This document shows positions 15,457 through 22,181 of a stretch of DNA of 23,321 nucleotides, in pieces. Location: positions 1 to 23,321 of the forward strand of contig DAOUDG010000035.1 in NCBI GenBank assembly GCA_034431435.1, written 5' to 3'. How positions within the stretch are numbered: the stretch's first letter is position 1; each line of letters opens with the position of its first letter. The translations under genes and the position numbers were made by a program. A model generated the notes under the pieces. It saw only the letters and a program-made list of their open reading frames with translations. It was not told where the DNA came from and made no database searches. Source of the stretch: JAHCIE01 sp034431435 (GTDB lineage Bacteria > Chloroflexota > Anaerolineae > Epilineales > JAHCIE01).

Positions 15457-15727
15457 ATGCGTGATAACGCCACGGCACAAACGCGAATTCCCCAAACCAA
15501 TTCGATTCAAGTGCTTGCCCAGTTCTGGGATACCCATGACCTCACCTCACCGACTTCGAAGACCAGCTTGAGAAACTCGCCGACCCGGTGCTCGAGCGTG
15601 CTGCCGAAGTACGCCTCTACCTGGAAACCGACGAGGCCGAGGCGGTGGCGGAGCTTGCCCGCGCCAGAGGGATCGCAACGGCCGAGCTGATCCGTGAGTG
15701 GGCGCAGGGAAGATCAAGGCTGCCTGA
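15457..15727 (+). pseudogene. Broken CopG/BrnA-type antitoxin gene
   Basis: Frame 1 from the ATG at 15457 gives RIPQTNSIQVLAQFWDTHDLT, the conserved N-terminus of CopG-type antitoxins. The next expected residues appear only in another frame, from 15552: DFEDQLEKLADPVLERAAEV, then ETDEAEAVAELARARGIATAELIREW. The frames are separated by a tandem repeat ACCTC ACCTC (15539-15548); removing one 5-bp unit restores a continuous antitoxin. A second shift near 15702-15709 would be needed to reach GKIKAA and the TGA at 15725-15727. Without it the frame stays open into the next gene. No toxin gene is adjacent. I read this as a decayed relic at the edge of the low-G+C island. Confidence 0.7.
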
Positions 15728-15780
15728 TTCTCGCTCTCACCTCATCTCAACCCATGCCCCTTATCGAGAAGGAGCCTTCG

Positions 15781-16986
15781 ATGACCTCCTATACTCCCGC
15801 CACGCACTACGCCATTGTTCACGAGAAGACCGCGCAGGCCGTCGCGGCGCTGCGCGAGCTAGACCTGGGCGCGTGGCTGCTCATGGGCCGCGAGACCCTG
15901 GAGATGGCCGACCCCTCGCTGGCCCTGGTCGTCGGCACGACCGTGACCTGGATCTCGGCGTTCATCATCCCGGCCCAGGGCGAGAAGATCGCCATCGTCG
16001 GAACCTACGACGTGCCGAACCTGCAAGGCACGGGTAACTTCGACCGCGTGCTGGACTACGTCGGCTCGCCCAGGGACGCCCTGCTCGACAGCCTGCGCCA
16101 GCTCGATCCCCAGTCCATCGCCATCAACATCTCTACCTCCGACAAGATGGCCGACGGCCTGACCACGGGCCTGTACCTCAAGCTCCAGGAGTACCTGGCC
16201 GGCACGCCCTACGCCGAGCGCCTCGTGCCCTCCGACCGGCTCGTGTCGGCGGTGCGCGCCCGCAAGTCGCTGACCGAGGTAGCCCGCGTCCAGGCCGCCA
16301 TTGACACCACGCTGGGTATCTTCGACCAGGTGACTCAGTACCTCAAGCCCGGTCAGACTGAGGCCGAGATTCACCGTCTGGTGACGGACCTTGTTGAGGG
16401 TCAGGGGTTGACGATGGCCTGGGATCCGGAGTACTGCCCGACGGTGCACAATGGAGCGCGGCCCATCGGCCACACCACGGCGGAAGACTACCAGGTCACG
16501 CCGGGGACGGTCGTTCACATGGACCTGGGGGTCAAGCAGGACGGCTACTGCTCCGACTTGCAGCGGCTGTGGTACGTGTCGCGTGGCCCAGGCGACACGC
16601 CGCCTGCCGAGCTGACGCGCGCCTTCGAGACGGTGGTGAGGGCGATTCAGGAGGGGTCGAAGGTACTCAAGCCGGGTATCATGGGCTGGGAGGTAGACGC
16701 AGTGGCGCGGAAGGTCATCACCGACGCAGGTTACCCGGAGTACCTGCACGCCTTCGGCCACCACGTGGGGCGCGCGGTGCACGACGGGGCGGGCATCCTC
16801 GGCCCGCGCTGGGAGCGCTATGGCGAGACGCCCTACTACCCGGTCGAGCCGGGCAACATCTTCACCCTGGAACTGGGGGTGAATGTGCCGGGCATCGGCT
16901 ACGTCGGACTGGAGGAGGACGTGCTGGTAACGGAGACGGGCTTCGAGTGGCTCGCCCCGCCCCAGACCGAACTGATGGTGGTGTAG
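15781..16986 (+). CDS. M24 family metallopeptidase (Xaa-Pro aminopeptidase/dipeptidase type)
   Basis: This 401-residue cytoplasmic protein should cleave N-terminal or dipeptide bonds next to proline. The N-terminal creatinase-like domain (about 1-160) is followed by the pita-bread domain with the five expected metal ligands: Asp248 in VVHMDLGVKQDG, Asp259 in YCSDLQRLW, His327 in HAFGHHVG, Glu364 in FTLELGV and Glu379 in GLEEDVLV. The ATG at 15781 has AAGGAG (15769-15774) six bases upstream, so the longer open frame to 15694 through the antitoxin relic is not used. It lies 65 bp before the RraA-like gene and probably shares its transcript. Confidence 0.92.
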   Translation: MTSYTPATHYAIVHEKTAQAVAALRELDLGAWLLMGRETLEMADPSLALVVGTTVTWISAFIIPAQGEKIAIVGTYDVPNLQGTGNFDRVLDYVGSPRDALLDSLRQLDPQSIAINISTSDKMADGLTTGLYLKLQEYLAGTPYAERLVPSDRLVSAVRARKSLTEVARVQAAIDTTLGIFDQVTQYLKPGQTEAEIHRLVTDLVEGQGLTMAWDPEYCPTVHNGARPIGHTTAEDYQVTPGTVVHMDLGVKQDGYCSDLQRLWYVSRGPGDTPPAELTRAFETVVRAIQEGSKVLKPGIMGWEVDAVARKVITDAGYPEYLHAFGHHVGRAVHDGAGILGPRWERYGETPYYPVEPGNIFTLELGVNVPGIGYVGLEEDVLVTETGFEWLAPPQTELMVV

Positions 16987-17051
16987 CCGCGAGATAGCCA
17001 GGCGGTGCAGCCTTGACCCAACCGACCAACTGAGTTCCCAAGTGAGGACGA

Positions 17052-17783
17052 ATGCCTCCATTCTCTAGCGCCGTGCTGGACAAGCTGGGCCAGTACGATA
17101 CGCCCACCATCTGCAATCTCATCGAGTTGTTCGACGTGCGCCCCCGCAACACCGGCTACATGGATGGCCGGATCGTGGCCTGCTTCCCGGAGATGCCCCC
17201 CATCGTTGGCTTCGCGGCGACGGCCACCCACCGCGCGGCCTGGCCGCCGCGGGGTGGTGACGTGTACGGTAGCCTCGATCAACAGGTCGAGCGCTTCGCC
17301 GAGCTGTCGGGACCGGCCGTCGTCGTCTTTCAGGACCTGGACGATCCGACGGCGGCGGCGAACTTCGGCGAGGTCATGTGTACGGTTTACCAGGCCTTTG
17401 GCGCGGTGGGCCTCATCACCAGTGGCGCAGGCCGCGACCTGGAGCAGGTGCGCCGCCTCGGCTTCGCGGCCTTCACCAACGGGACTATCTGCTCCCACGG
17501 CTACACCCAGATCGGCCATGTCCACGTGCCGGTGCATGTTGGTGGCCTGGCCGTCTACCCCGATGACCTGCTGCACGCCGACTGCAACGGCGTAACGAAC
17601 GTCCCGCACGCCATCGCCGCCGAGGTGGCCGACATCGCCGATCCCTTCGTGGCAGCTGAGACCGTCGTCCTGGACGCCACGCGCGAGGCGCCCGGCTCGC
17701 TGGCGCGCCTGCGCGAGGCGCGCCAGGAAATGGCGGCGCGGATTGCCGCGTTGCGCAAGCAGGTCAGCCGCCAGCGCGCCTGA
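17052..17783 (+). CDS. RraA-like / HMG-CHA aldolase family protein
   Basis: This 243-residue protein has the RraA fold signature: YDTPTICNLIE at the start, PPIVGFAATATH, FGEVMCTVYQAFGAVGLI and GAGRDLEQVRRLGFAAF, with Arg128 and Asp129 matching the divalent-metal and substrate residues of pyruvate aldolases of this fold. The later motif VHVGGLAVYPDDLLHADCNGV is also typical. Relatives include the RNase E regulator RraA and 4-hydroxy-4-methyl-2-oxoglutarate aldolases; sequence alone does not decide which. An aldolase or decarboxylase is more plausible than an RNase E inhibitor here. GAGGA (17044-17048) serves as SD. It follows the M24 peptidase and precedes a small membrane protein, apparently in one operon. 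Confidence 0.82.
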   Translation: MPPFSSAVLDKLGQYDTPTICNLIELFDVRPRNTGYMDGRIVACFPEMPPIVGFAATATHRAAWPPRGGDVYGSLDQQVERFAELSGPAVVVFQDLDDPTAAANFGEVMCTVYQAFGAVGLITSGAGRDLEQVRRLGFAAFTNGTICSHGYTQIGHVHVPVHVGGLAVYPDDLLHADCNGVTNVPHAIAAEVADIADPFVAAETVVLDATREAPGSLARLREARQEMAARIAALRKQVSRQRA

Positions 17784-17840
17784 CCGCCAGCGGTTAGCAG
17801 GGCGGCTAGAACCAGCCGCTATCTGTAAGGAGACGCAGAC

Positions 17841-18239
17841 ATGGGCGAGCAGGCGCGGGAACAGCGGGCGGGCCGGGGGCGACACGGGGCCATCTTCGCC
17901 GTGAAGTCCATCCACACTCTCATCTTTGCCCTGGTCTCGACGTGCGTCCTGCACGTTTTCTGGGCGGGGGTGCGCGGCCGGCCTAACCGGTGGACCGGCC
18001 CGGCCATTGCCGTCGTTCTGGCGGAGTCGGCAGTGTTCGTCGGCAACGGCCAGACGTGCCCACTACGAACTCTGGCAGAGGATATGGGGGCCGAGAGCGG
18101 GCAGGTGACGGACATCTTCCTGCCCAAGTGGTTCGCGGAACGCATCCCCCTCATCTACACGCCGCCGTTTCTCATCGGCCTCGCCGCTCTCATCTGGCGC
18201 GGGTGGCGGGGGCGTGGGGGAGACACGCGCCGTGCGTAG
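17841..18239 (+). CDS. Small membrane protein, unknown function
   Basis: This 132-residue protein has three hydrophobic stretches: about 22-45 (SIHTLIFALVSTCVLHVFW), 55-70 (IAVVLAESAVFV) and 105-122 (LIYTPPFLIGLAALIW). Between them is GNGQTCPLRTLAEDMGAESG, vaguely like the CPLT motif of DUF2784 membrane proteins, but I am not confident of that link. The basic N-terminus (REQRAGRGRHG) would stay in the cytoplasm. The SD AAGGAGA at 17827-17833 makes the start secure. It lies 57 bp after the RraA-like gene and may be the last gene of that operon. Confidence 0.75.
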   Translation: MGEQAREQRAGRGRHGAIFAVKSIHTLIFALVSTCVLHVFWAGVRGRPNRWTGPAIAVVLAESAVFVGNGQTCPLRTLAEDMGAESGQVTDIFLPKWFAERIPLIYTPPFLIGLAALIWRGWRGRGGDTRRA

Positions 18240-18332
18240 CCGCCAACGACAGCGGTGGTGGACGGGGGTTGAGAGGCCCGTGCGGGGGTCATGTCCGCCG
18301 CGAGCAGTCTGTGAATCCGTAACGGGGGCGTC

Positions 18333-18588
18333 ATGCGCCACACAACCCTGACCCTGCACTCGCGTTTCCAGATTGCGCCGGTGGACCCGCGCCTCTTCGG
18401 CGGCTTCGTGGAGCACATGGGCCGCGCCATCTACGAGGGCGTCTACGACCCGCGCAGCGCCGACGCCGACGCCGACGGCTTGCGCGGCGACGTGCTCGCT
18501 GCCCTGGCCGATGCGCTTCGTGCGCGACCAGGCCCAGGTCGAGCTGCCGCCGCTGTCCGTTGTGGCGATGACCCTGCGCTGCGGGTAG
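18333..18588 (+). pseudogene. Internally deleted GH51 alpha-L-arabinofuranosidase remnant
   Basis: From the ATG at 18333 the first ~58 residues are a clean GH51 N-terminus (SRFQIAPVDPRLFGGFVEHM, then GRAIYEGVYDPRSADADADG). After LAALADAL near 18513 this frame becomes meaningless. The neighbouring frame then reads MRFVRDQAQVELPPLSVVAM, TLRCG and a stop at 18586-18588, which is the typical C-terminal strand of GH51. About 400 residues of catalytic barrel, including both catalytic glutamates, are missing, and the two ends are joined out of frame at about 18500-18515. It cannot encode an active enzyme. It shows that this genome once degraded arabinofuranosides, in line with the fucosidase and rhamnosidase 13 kb upstream. 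Confidence 0.8.
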
Positions 18589-18629
18589 CAGCGCACCATG
18601 CCCCGTTGCCACGACGCTTGTAGGCGGAC

Positions 18630-18658
18630 TCGCCCATGTGGGTCAGCCGTGGTAAAGT
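18630..18658 (+). promoter_or_regulatory. Weak candidate promoter for the MDR dehydrogenase
   Basis: TCGCCC (18630-18635) and TAAAGT (18653-18658) are 17 bp apart, which would give a leader of about 33 nt before the ATG at 18698. Both boxes are poor matches; the call rests on position and on resemblance to the TTGCG-type -35 boxes elsewhere in the window. Confidence 0.25.
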
Positions 18659-18697
18659 ACAGCCAACGCAACCCTTGCCGCTGAAAGGCGAAAGCAT

Positions 18698-19723
18698 ATG
18701 CAGGCCATCGTCCTCACCGAGCCGGGCCATCTGGCCTTCGACGAGCGCCCCGCGCCCGCCGACCCGCTGCCCGGCCACGCCCTGGTGCGAGTTCACCGCA
18801 TCGGTGTCTGTGGCACCGACTTCCACGCCTACCGCGGCCGGCAGACCTTCTTTACCTACCCGCGCATCCTCGGCCACGAGTTGGGCGTGGAGATAGTCGC
18901 TGTCAACCCCGCCCCCGATGCGCCGTCGCCCGTCGCCGTGGGCGACCACTGTGCCATCGAACCCTACCTGTACTGCGGCAAGTGCATCGCCTGCCGCCAG
19001 GGACGCACCAACTGCTGTGTCAACATGCAGGTCATGGGGGTTCACGTGGACGGTGGCATGCGCCCCTACCTGACCGTACCGCTGCATCACCTGCACCCGT
19101 CGCGCACGCTCAGCCTCGACCAGCTGGCTCTGGTAGAGATGCTCACCATCGGCGCGCACGCCGTGGACCGGCCGGCCACGGGCGCGGGCGAGACGGCGCT
19201 GGTGCTGGGGGTAGGGCCGATTGGCCTGACCGTGATTCAGTTCGCCCAGGCGGCCGGGGCGCACATCCTCGCCGCCGACATAGACGAGCAGCGGCTGGCC
19301 TTCTGCCGCGAGCAGCTGGGTGTCGAGCACACGCTGCTTGTGGGCGACACGCTGGCTGACCAGGTCCGCGACCTGACCGACGGCGACATGGCGACGATCG
19401 TCTTCGATGCCACGGGCAATCCGGCGTCGATGAATGGCAGCCTGCGCTATCTGGCAAACGCGGGGCGGCTGGTTTTCGTGGGTCACTATCCGGGCGACTT
19501 GAGCCTCAGTGACCCCGAGTTTCACCGCCGCGAGACGACCCTGTATGGTAGCCGCAACTCGACGGCTCGGGACTTCCGCCGCGTCATCTCGCTCATGGAG
19601 AGTGGGCAGGTGGACACGACGCCCTGGATTACCCACCGCGTCGCATTCCCCCAGGTGATCGACGTCTTCCCGACGTTGCTCAGCCCGGAGGCGGGTGTCA
19701 TCAAGGCCGTCATCGAGGTGTAG
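18698..19723 (+). CDS. Zinc-dependent MDR dehydrogenase (sugar-acid/polyol type)
   Basis: This 341-residue protein has the full medium-chain dehydrogenase layout: catalytic-zinc ligands Cys38 (GVCGTDFHAYRG) and His60-Glu61 (GHELG), and structural-zinc cysteines 93, 96, 99 and 107. The Rossmann motif is GVGPIG at 171-176, and Asp194 in AADID suggests preference for NAD over NADP. It resembles dehydrogenases acting on L-galactonate, L-threonine or polyols; the exact substrate is not predictable. Its position just after an arabinofuranosidase relic and in a genome region with fucosidase and rhamnosidase suggests a pentose or deoxysugar role (inference). GAAAGGCG upstream serves as SD. Confidence 0.9.
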   Translation: MQAIVLTEPGHLAFDERPAPADPLPGHALVRVHRIGVCGTDFHAYRGRQTFFTYPRILGHELGVEIVAVNPAPDAPSPVAVGDHCAIEPYLYCGKCIACRQGRTNCCVNMQVMGVHVDGGMRPYLTVPLHHLHPSRTLSLDQLALVEMLTIGAHAVDRPATGAGETALVLGVGPIGLTVIQFAQAAGAHILAADIDEQRLAFCREQLGVEHTLLVGDTLADQVRDLTDGDMATIVFDATGNPASMNGSLRYLANAGRLVFVGHYPGDLSLSDPEFHRRETTLYGSRNSTARDFRRVISLMESGQVDTTPWITHRVAFPQVIDVFPTLLSPEAGVIKAVIEV

Positions 19724-19725
19724 GC

Positions 19726-19754
19726 CGCGCCAACCCTTGCGCCCACCTGGCGCG
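19726..19754. repeat. Inverted repeat bracketing the -35 box of the CBS gene promoter
   Basis: CGCGCCA (19726-19732) and TGGCGCG (19748-19754) are exact reverse complements with a 15-nt spacer holding the -35 hexamer TTGCGC. It begins 3 bp after the dehydrogenase stop. It could be an operator for the CBS gene or a terminator-like hairpin for the dehydrogenase; there is no T-tract. Confidence 0.4.
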
Positions 19755-19765
19755 TCTGGTATAAT
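19737..19765 (+). promoter_or_regulatory. Promoter of the CBS-domain gene
   Basis: TTGCGC (19737-19742) and a perfect TATAAT (19760-19765) are 17 bp apart. The predicted transcription start is near 19772. An ATG at 19773 lies 7 nt after the -10, and a second in-frame ATG with a strong SD lies at 19818, so either leaderless or SD-led initiation is possible. Confidence 0.7.
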
Positions 19766-19817
19766 CTGGGAAATGACGCACAGCGCAATGAGGCGCGGCG
19801 TACACCAGGAGGCTGCC

Positions 19818-20225
19818 ATGACCTATCCGAAGTCCGTATCGGACATCATGACCCGTGACGTGGCGATTATCGAGGCCACCGCGACCGTCGAGGCGGCGCT
19901 GCACCTGATGCGCCAGCGCGGCGTGTCGAGCTTGCTGGTGCGGCCCGAGGAGGCCAGCGGTGACTGGGGCATCATGACCAAGCGCGACATCATATCCAAG
20001 GTGATTGCCAATGACCTGTCGCCGGAGTCCCTCGAAGTTCGCCAGATTATGACCCGCCCTATTCTGCGCATTCCCCCTGACATGAACCTGCGCCAGGTAT
20101 CGGCGATGATGATTGAGAACCGCGTCCGCCGCCTGCCGGTGTTCGACCACGGCAAGCTGGTAGGCATCGTCAGCGACACTGACCTGTTCCGCGCCGTGGA
20201 AGAGGGTGGCTGGGGGCCGCACTAA
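19818..20225 (+). CDS. Tandem CBS-domain protein
   Basis: This 135-residue soluble protein is almost entirely two CBS motifs. The first is SVSDIMTRDVAIIEATATVE through GVSSLLVRPEE and GIMTKRDII. The second is LEVRQIMTRPILRIPPDMNL through NRVRRLPVFDHGKLVGIVSD and TDLF. Such free-standing pairs bind adenine nucleotides and regulate partners; none is identified here. The start at 19818 is supported by AGGAGG (19806-19811). A longer version from 19773, adding MTHSAMRRGVHQEAA, would be translated if the leaderless start is used. It sits immediately upstream of the ATP synthase operon but has its own promoter. Sensing energy state for that operon is an attractive but untested idea. Confidence 0.88.
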   Translation: MTYPKSVSDIMTRDVAIIEATATVEAALHLMRQRGVSSLLVRPEEASGDWGIMTKRDIISKVIANDLSPESLEVRQIMTRPILRIPPDMNLRQVSAMMIENRVRRLPVFDHGKLVGIVSDTDLFRAVEEGGWGPH

Positions 20226-20227
20226 CG

Positions 20228-20260
20228 CAGCGGCTTTAGACCTAATTCGGACCGCCGCTG
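20228..20260 (+). terminator. Possible terminator hairpin after the CBS gene
   Basis: CAGCGGC (20228-20234) and GCCGCTG (20254-20260) form a 7-bp stem with a 19-nt loop directly after the stop codon. No T-tract follows, so termination is uncertain. It lies upstream of the ATP synthase promoter at 20283. Confidence 0.35.
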
Positions 20261-20282
20261 GACAGATTGAGACCCATTCGAG

Positions 20283-20311
20283 TTGCGTTTCGTAGGCTAT
20301 GTTGGTATACT
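20283..20311 (+). promoter_or_regulatory. Promoter of the ATP synthase operon
   Basis: TTGCGT (20283-20288) and TATACT (20306-20311) are 17 bp apart. Predicted transcription starts near 20318, about 100 nt before the atpI-like start. The -35 hexamer is identical to that of the RloA-like gene, and the -10 to that of the small gene at 6831. No other good promoter is seen between the CBS gene and atpB. Confidence 0.6.
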
Positions 20312-20418
20312 TCTCCCGGCGGGCCATATCACTGCCCACGAGGCGCGGACAGGGCCTATCGCCCGGGGTCGTTTGTGCTTCAGCGCCCGATTATCTCTGA
20401 GCGGTGCTTCCCTCAGCT

Positions 20419-20709
20419 ATGGGTCGAGATGGTCTCGTGGCGCGCGTGGCGCGCATGGCCGGCGCGATGCTCCTGTTGTTGGTCGTCCCGACCCTACTCG
20501 GAATCGCGCTTGACTATCGGCTAAAAATCTGGCCGTGGGGCTTGCTGGTGACTCTCGTCATTGGCATTCTGGCTGCCTCGGTATTCATAGTCCGTCATAC
20601 CTTCAATGCCTATCAGCGCATTGAGGACACGCACGCGGCGACCGCATCGACGTTCTCAACGGCAAAGCAATCCACTCCACCACTGGTCAAGGAGGACGAG
20701 CGCGCGTGA
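20419..20709 (+). CDS. atpI: AtpI/AtpZ-like membrane protein, first gene of the ATP synthase operon
   Basis: This 96-residue protein has two transmembrane helices (about 14-31 and 39-58) separated by LDYRLKIWPWG, and a polar C-terminal tail. That size and layout at the head of an atp operon match AtpI/AtpZ proteins, which are linked to c-ring assembly or divalent-cation supply. The sequence itself is weakly conserved, so the name rests on position and topology. The start is uncertain: ATG at 20419 and an in-frame GTG at 20404 both lack a good SD. The stop overlaps the atpB GTG start (GTGA), so translation is coupled. Confidence 0.7.
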   Translation: MGRDGLVARVARMAGAMLLLLVVPTLLGIALDYRLKIWPWGLLVTLVIGILAASVFIVRHTFNAYQRIEDTHAATASTFSTAKQSTPPLVKEDERA

Positions 20710-21791
20710 GCAGAATCTTCTCTCCCAAGAACATTCTCATCTCCCTCGTTATCATAGGCGTCATTGTCTTTAGCCGCATCTTCTTCCCTGTTCCCTTGCC
20801 CGCCATCATCCTGGCCGCCGAGGCCATTCCCGGCCTGACCATCCTCGGCTTCCCGATTACCAACACTCAGGTCGCGCTGTGGATCGCGGACATCACGGTG
20901 TTGCTCATCGGCTGGCTAGCGGTGCGCAAGCGAGCGATGGTGCCGGGTCGGCTGCAGAACGCCATCGAATCCATGGTCGAGTTCTTCTACAACCAGGGCA
21001 AGGACCTGGTGGGGGACAGGGCGGCGCGGGCCATGTTGCCCCTGGCAATGTCCTTCTTCGCCATCATTCTGGCCTGCAACTGGTGGGGCCGTATCCCCGG
21101 CTTCGAGGCCATCGGCGTCATCGAGAAGCCCCACGTGGCGGGCGTCCAGACCTGGAAGACCCAGCGGTTGGCGCCTGGGCTGTACACCATCATCGCTGAG
21201 CCGGGGCCGGTGACAACGGAGGCGGACGCCAAGGCGGCCAAGGCGCTAGACGTGGCGCCGGAGACGGAGCCTGAGCATCACGTGCCCGAATACGGCACGC
21301 TCATTCCCTGGCTGCGGGCGACAACCACGGACCTCAACTTCACCATCGCCCTGGCATTGGTAGCCTTCGTGTACATTCAGTACCGAGGCTTCAAGGCCAA
21401 CGGCGTCGGCGGCTATCTGCACAAGTTCTTCAACTTCGGCGGGTTCATCCCCGCCTTTGTGGGGTTGCTAGAGCTTGTGTCCGAGTTCGCGAAGATCATC
21501 TCCTTCAGCTTTCGTCTTTTCGGCAATATCTTCGCGGGCACGGTACTCGTGTTCGTCATGTCGTTCCTCTTGCCCTGGCTCGTGCCCATCCCCTTCGCCG
21601 GGCTGGAGATCTTCATCGGCTTCATCCAGGCGCTGGTCTTCGCCTTGCTGGTGATCGTCTTCTCGGCGGGGGCGATGGAGAGCCACGAGCATCACCCTGA
21701 GATTCCGGTCGCGGATACGGATGCGGCGGCGGCGGCCGAAGAGGCCATGGACGCCGTCCATCATCGCGCGCCCAAGCAGGCTCACGCCTGA
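20706..21791 (+). CDS. atpB: F1Fo ATP synthase subunit a
   Basis: Subunit a forms the proton half-channels against the c-ring in the membrane. The essential arginine is Arg270 in ISFSFRLFGNIFAG, and TTTDLNFTIALALVAF is the conserved helix before it. At 361 residues it is longer than the roughly 230-270 of many bacteria. The extra length comes from a hydrophilic loop at about 130-205 (VAGVQTWKTQRLAPGLYTI and an acidic stretch) and a C-terminal tail at about 320-361 with Glu, Ala and several His (SHEHHPEI, VHHRAPKQAHA). The start is GTG at 20706 with AAGGAGG at 20691-20697, overlapping the atpI-like stop by 4 bp. Confidence 0.94.
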   Translation: MSRIFSPKNILISLVIIGVIVFSRIFFPVPLPAIILAAEAIPGLTILGFPITNTQVALWIADITVLLIGWLAVRKRAMVPGRLQNAIESMVEFFYNQGKDLVGDRAARAMLPLAMSFFAIILACNWWGRIPGFEAIGVIEKPHVAGVQTWKTQRLAPGLYTIIAEPGPVTTEADAKAAKALDVAPETEPEHHVPEYGTLIPWLRATTTDLNFTIALALVAFVYIQYRGFKANGVGGYLHKFFNFGGFIPAFVGLLELVSEFAKIISFSFRLFGNIFAGTVLVFVMSFLLPWLVPIPFAGLEIFIGFIQALVFALLVIVFSAGAMESHEHHPEIPVADTDAAAAAEEAMDAVHHRAPKQAHA

Positions 21792-21904
21792 GGCATAGGG
21801 CGCACCGTTCGTTTCTGTGTGTTGTCGCGAGACGACCCCCAATCTAGTTTGTCGCTCTCGTATCGACTCTCATGCTGCATCTCTGCCGAAGGAGGCAACG
21901 TCTC

Positions 21905-22144
21905 ATGGATCCTCTTGCTGCTGCGCAGGTTGGCGCTGGTATCGCGGTGGGCATGGGCATGATCGGCCCAGGCATCGGTATCGGCCTGGTCGTGTTGGGC
22001 GCCCTGACCGCCCTGGGGCGAAATCCGGAAGTAGGCAACGATATCCGCACGAACATGATCCTCGGTATCGTGTTCGCGGAGTCCATTGCCATCTATGCGT
22101 TGGTCGGCTTCCTGCTCCTCAAGTTCCTGGCTCCGACAGGCTGA
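21905..22144 (+). CDS. atpE: F1Fo ATP synthase subunit c
   Basis: This 79-residue hairpin of two hydrophobic helices is the proteolipid of the rotor ring. Helix 1 carries GMGMIGPGIGIGLVV with the glycine-repeat packing motif; the polar loop is GRNPE; helix 2 has the ion-binding Glu59 in FAESIAIYAL. The glutamine that marks sodium-type rings in helix 1 is replaced by isoleucine, although Glu-Ser and Tyr64 of the sodium motif remain, so proton coupling is more likely. The ATG at 21905 is set by AAGGAGG (21889-21895). A 113-bp gap separates it from atpB; I see no clear promoter or hairpin there. Confidence 0.95.
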   Translation: MDPLAAAQVGAGIAVGMGMIGPGIGIGLVVLGALTALGRNPEVGNDIRTNMILGIVFAESIAIYALVGFLLLKFLAPTG

Positions 22145-22181
22145 GGGAGGCAGGACTCGCAACCAGCACAAGGAGGCGGCG

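Noticed and set aside
13340..15730. Mobile element or prophage boundaries around the low-G+C island
   Set aside because: I found no transposase, integrase, tRNA, terminal inverted repeats or flanking direct repeats.
15859..17954. Two long minus-strand open frames opposite the M24 and RraA-like genes
   Set aside because: Both mirror well-supported plus-strand genes and show no recognisable motifs or SD.
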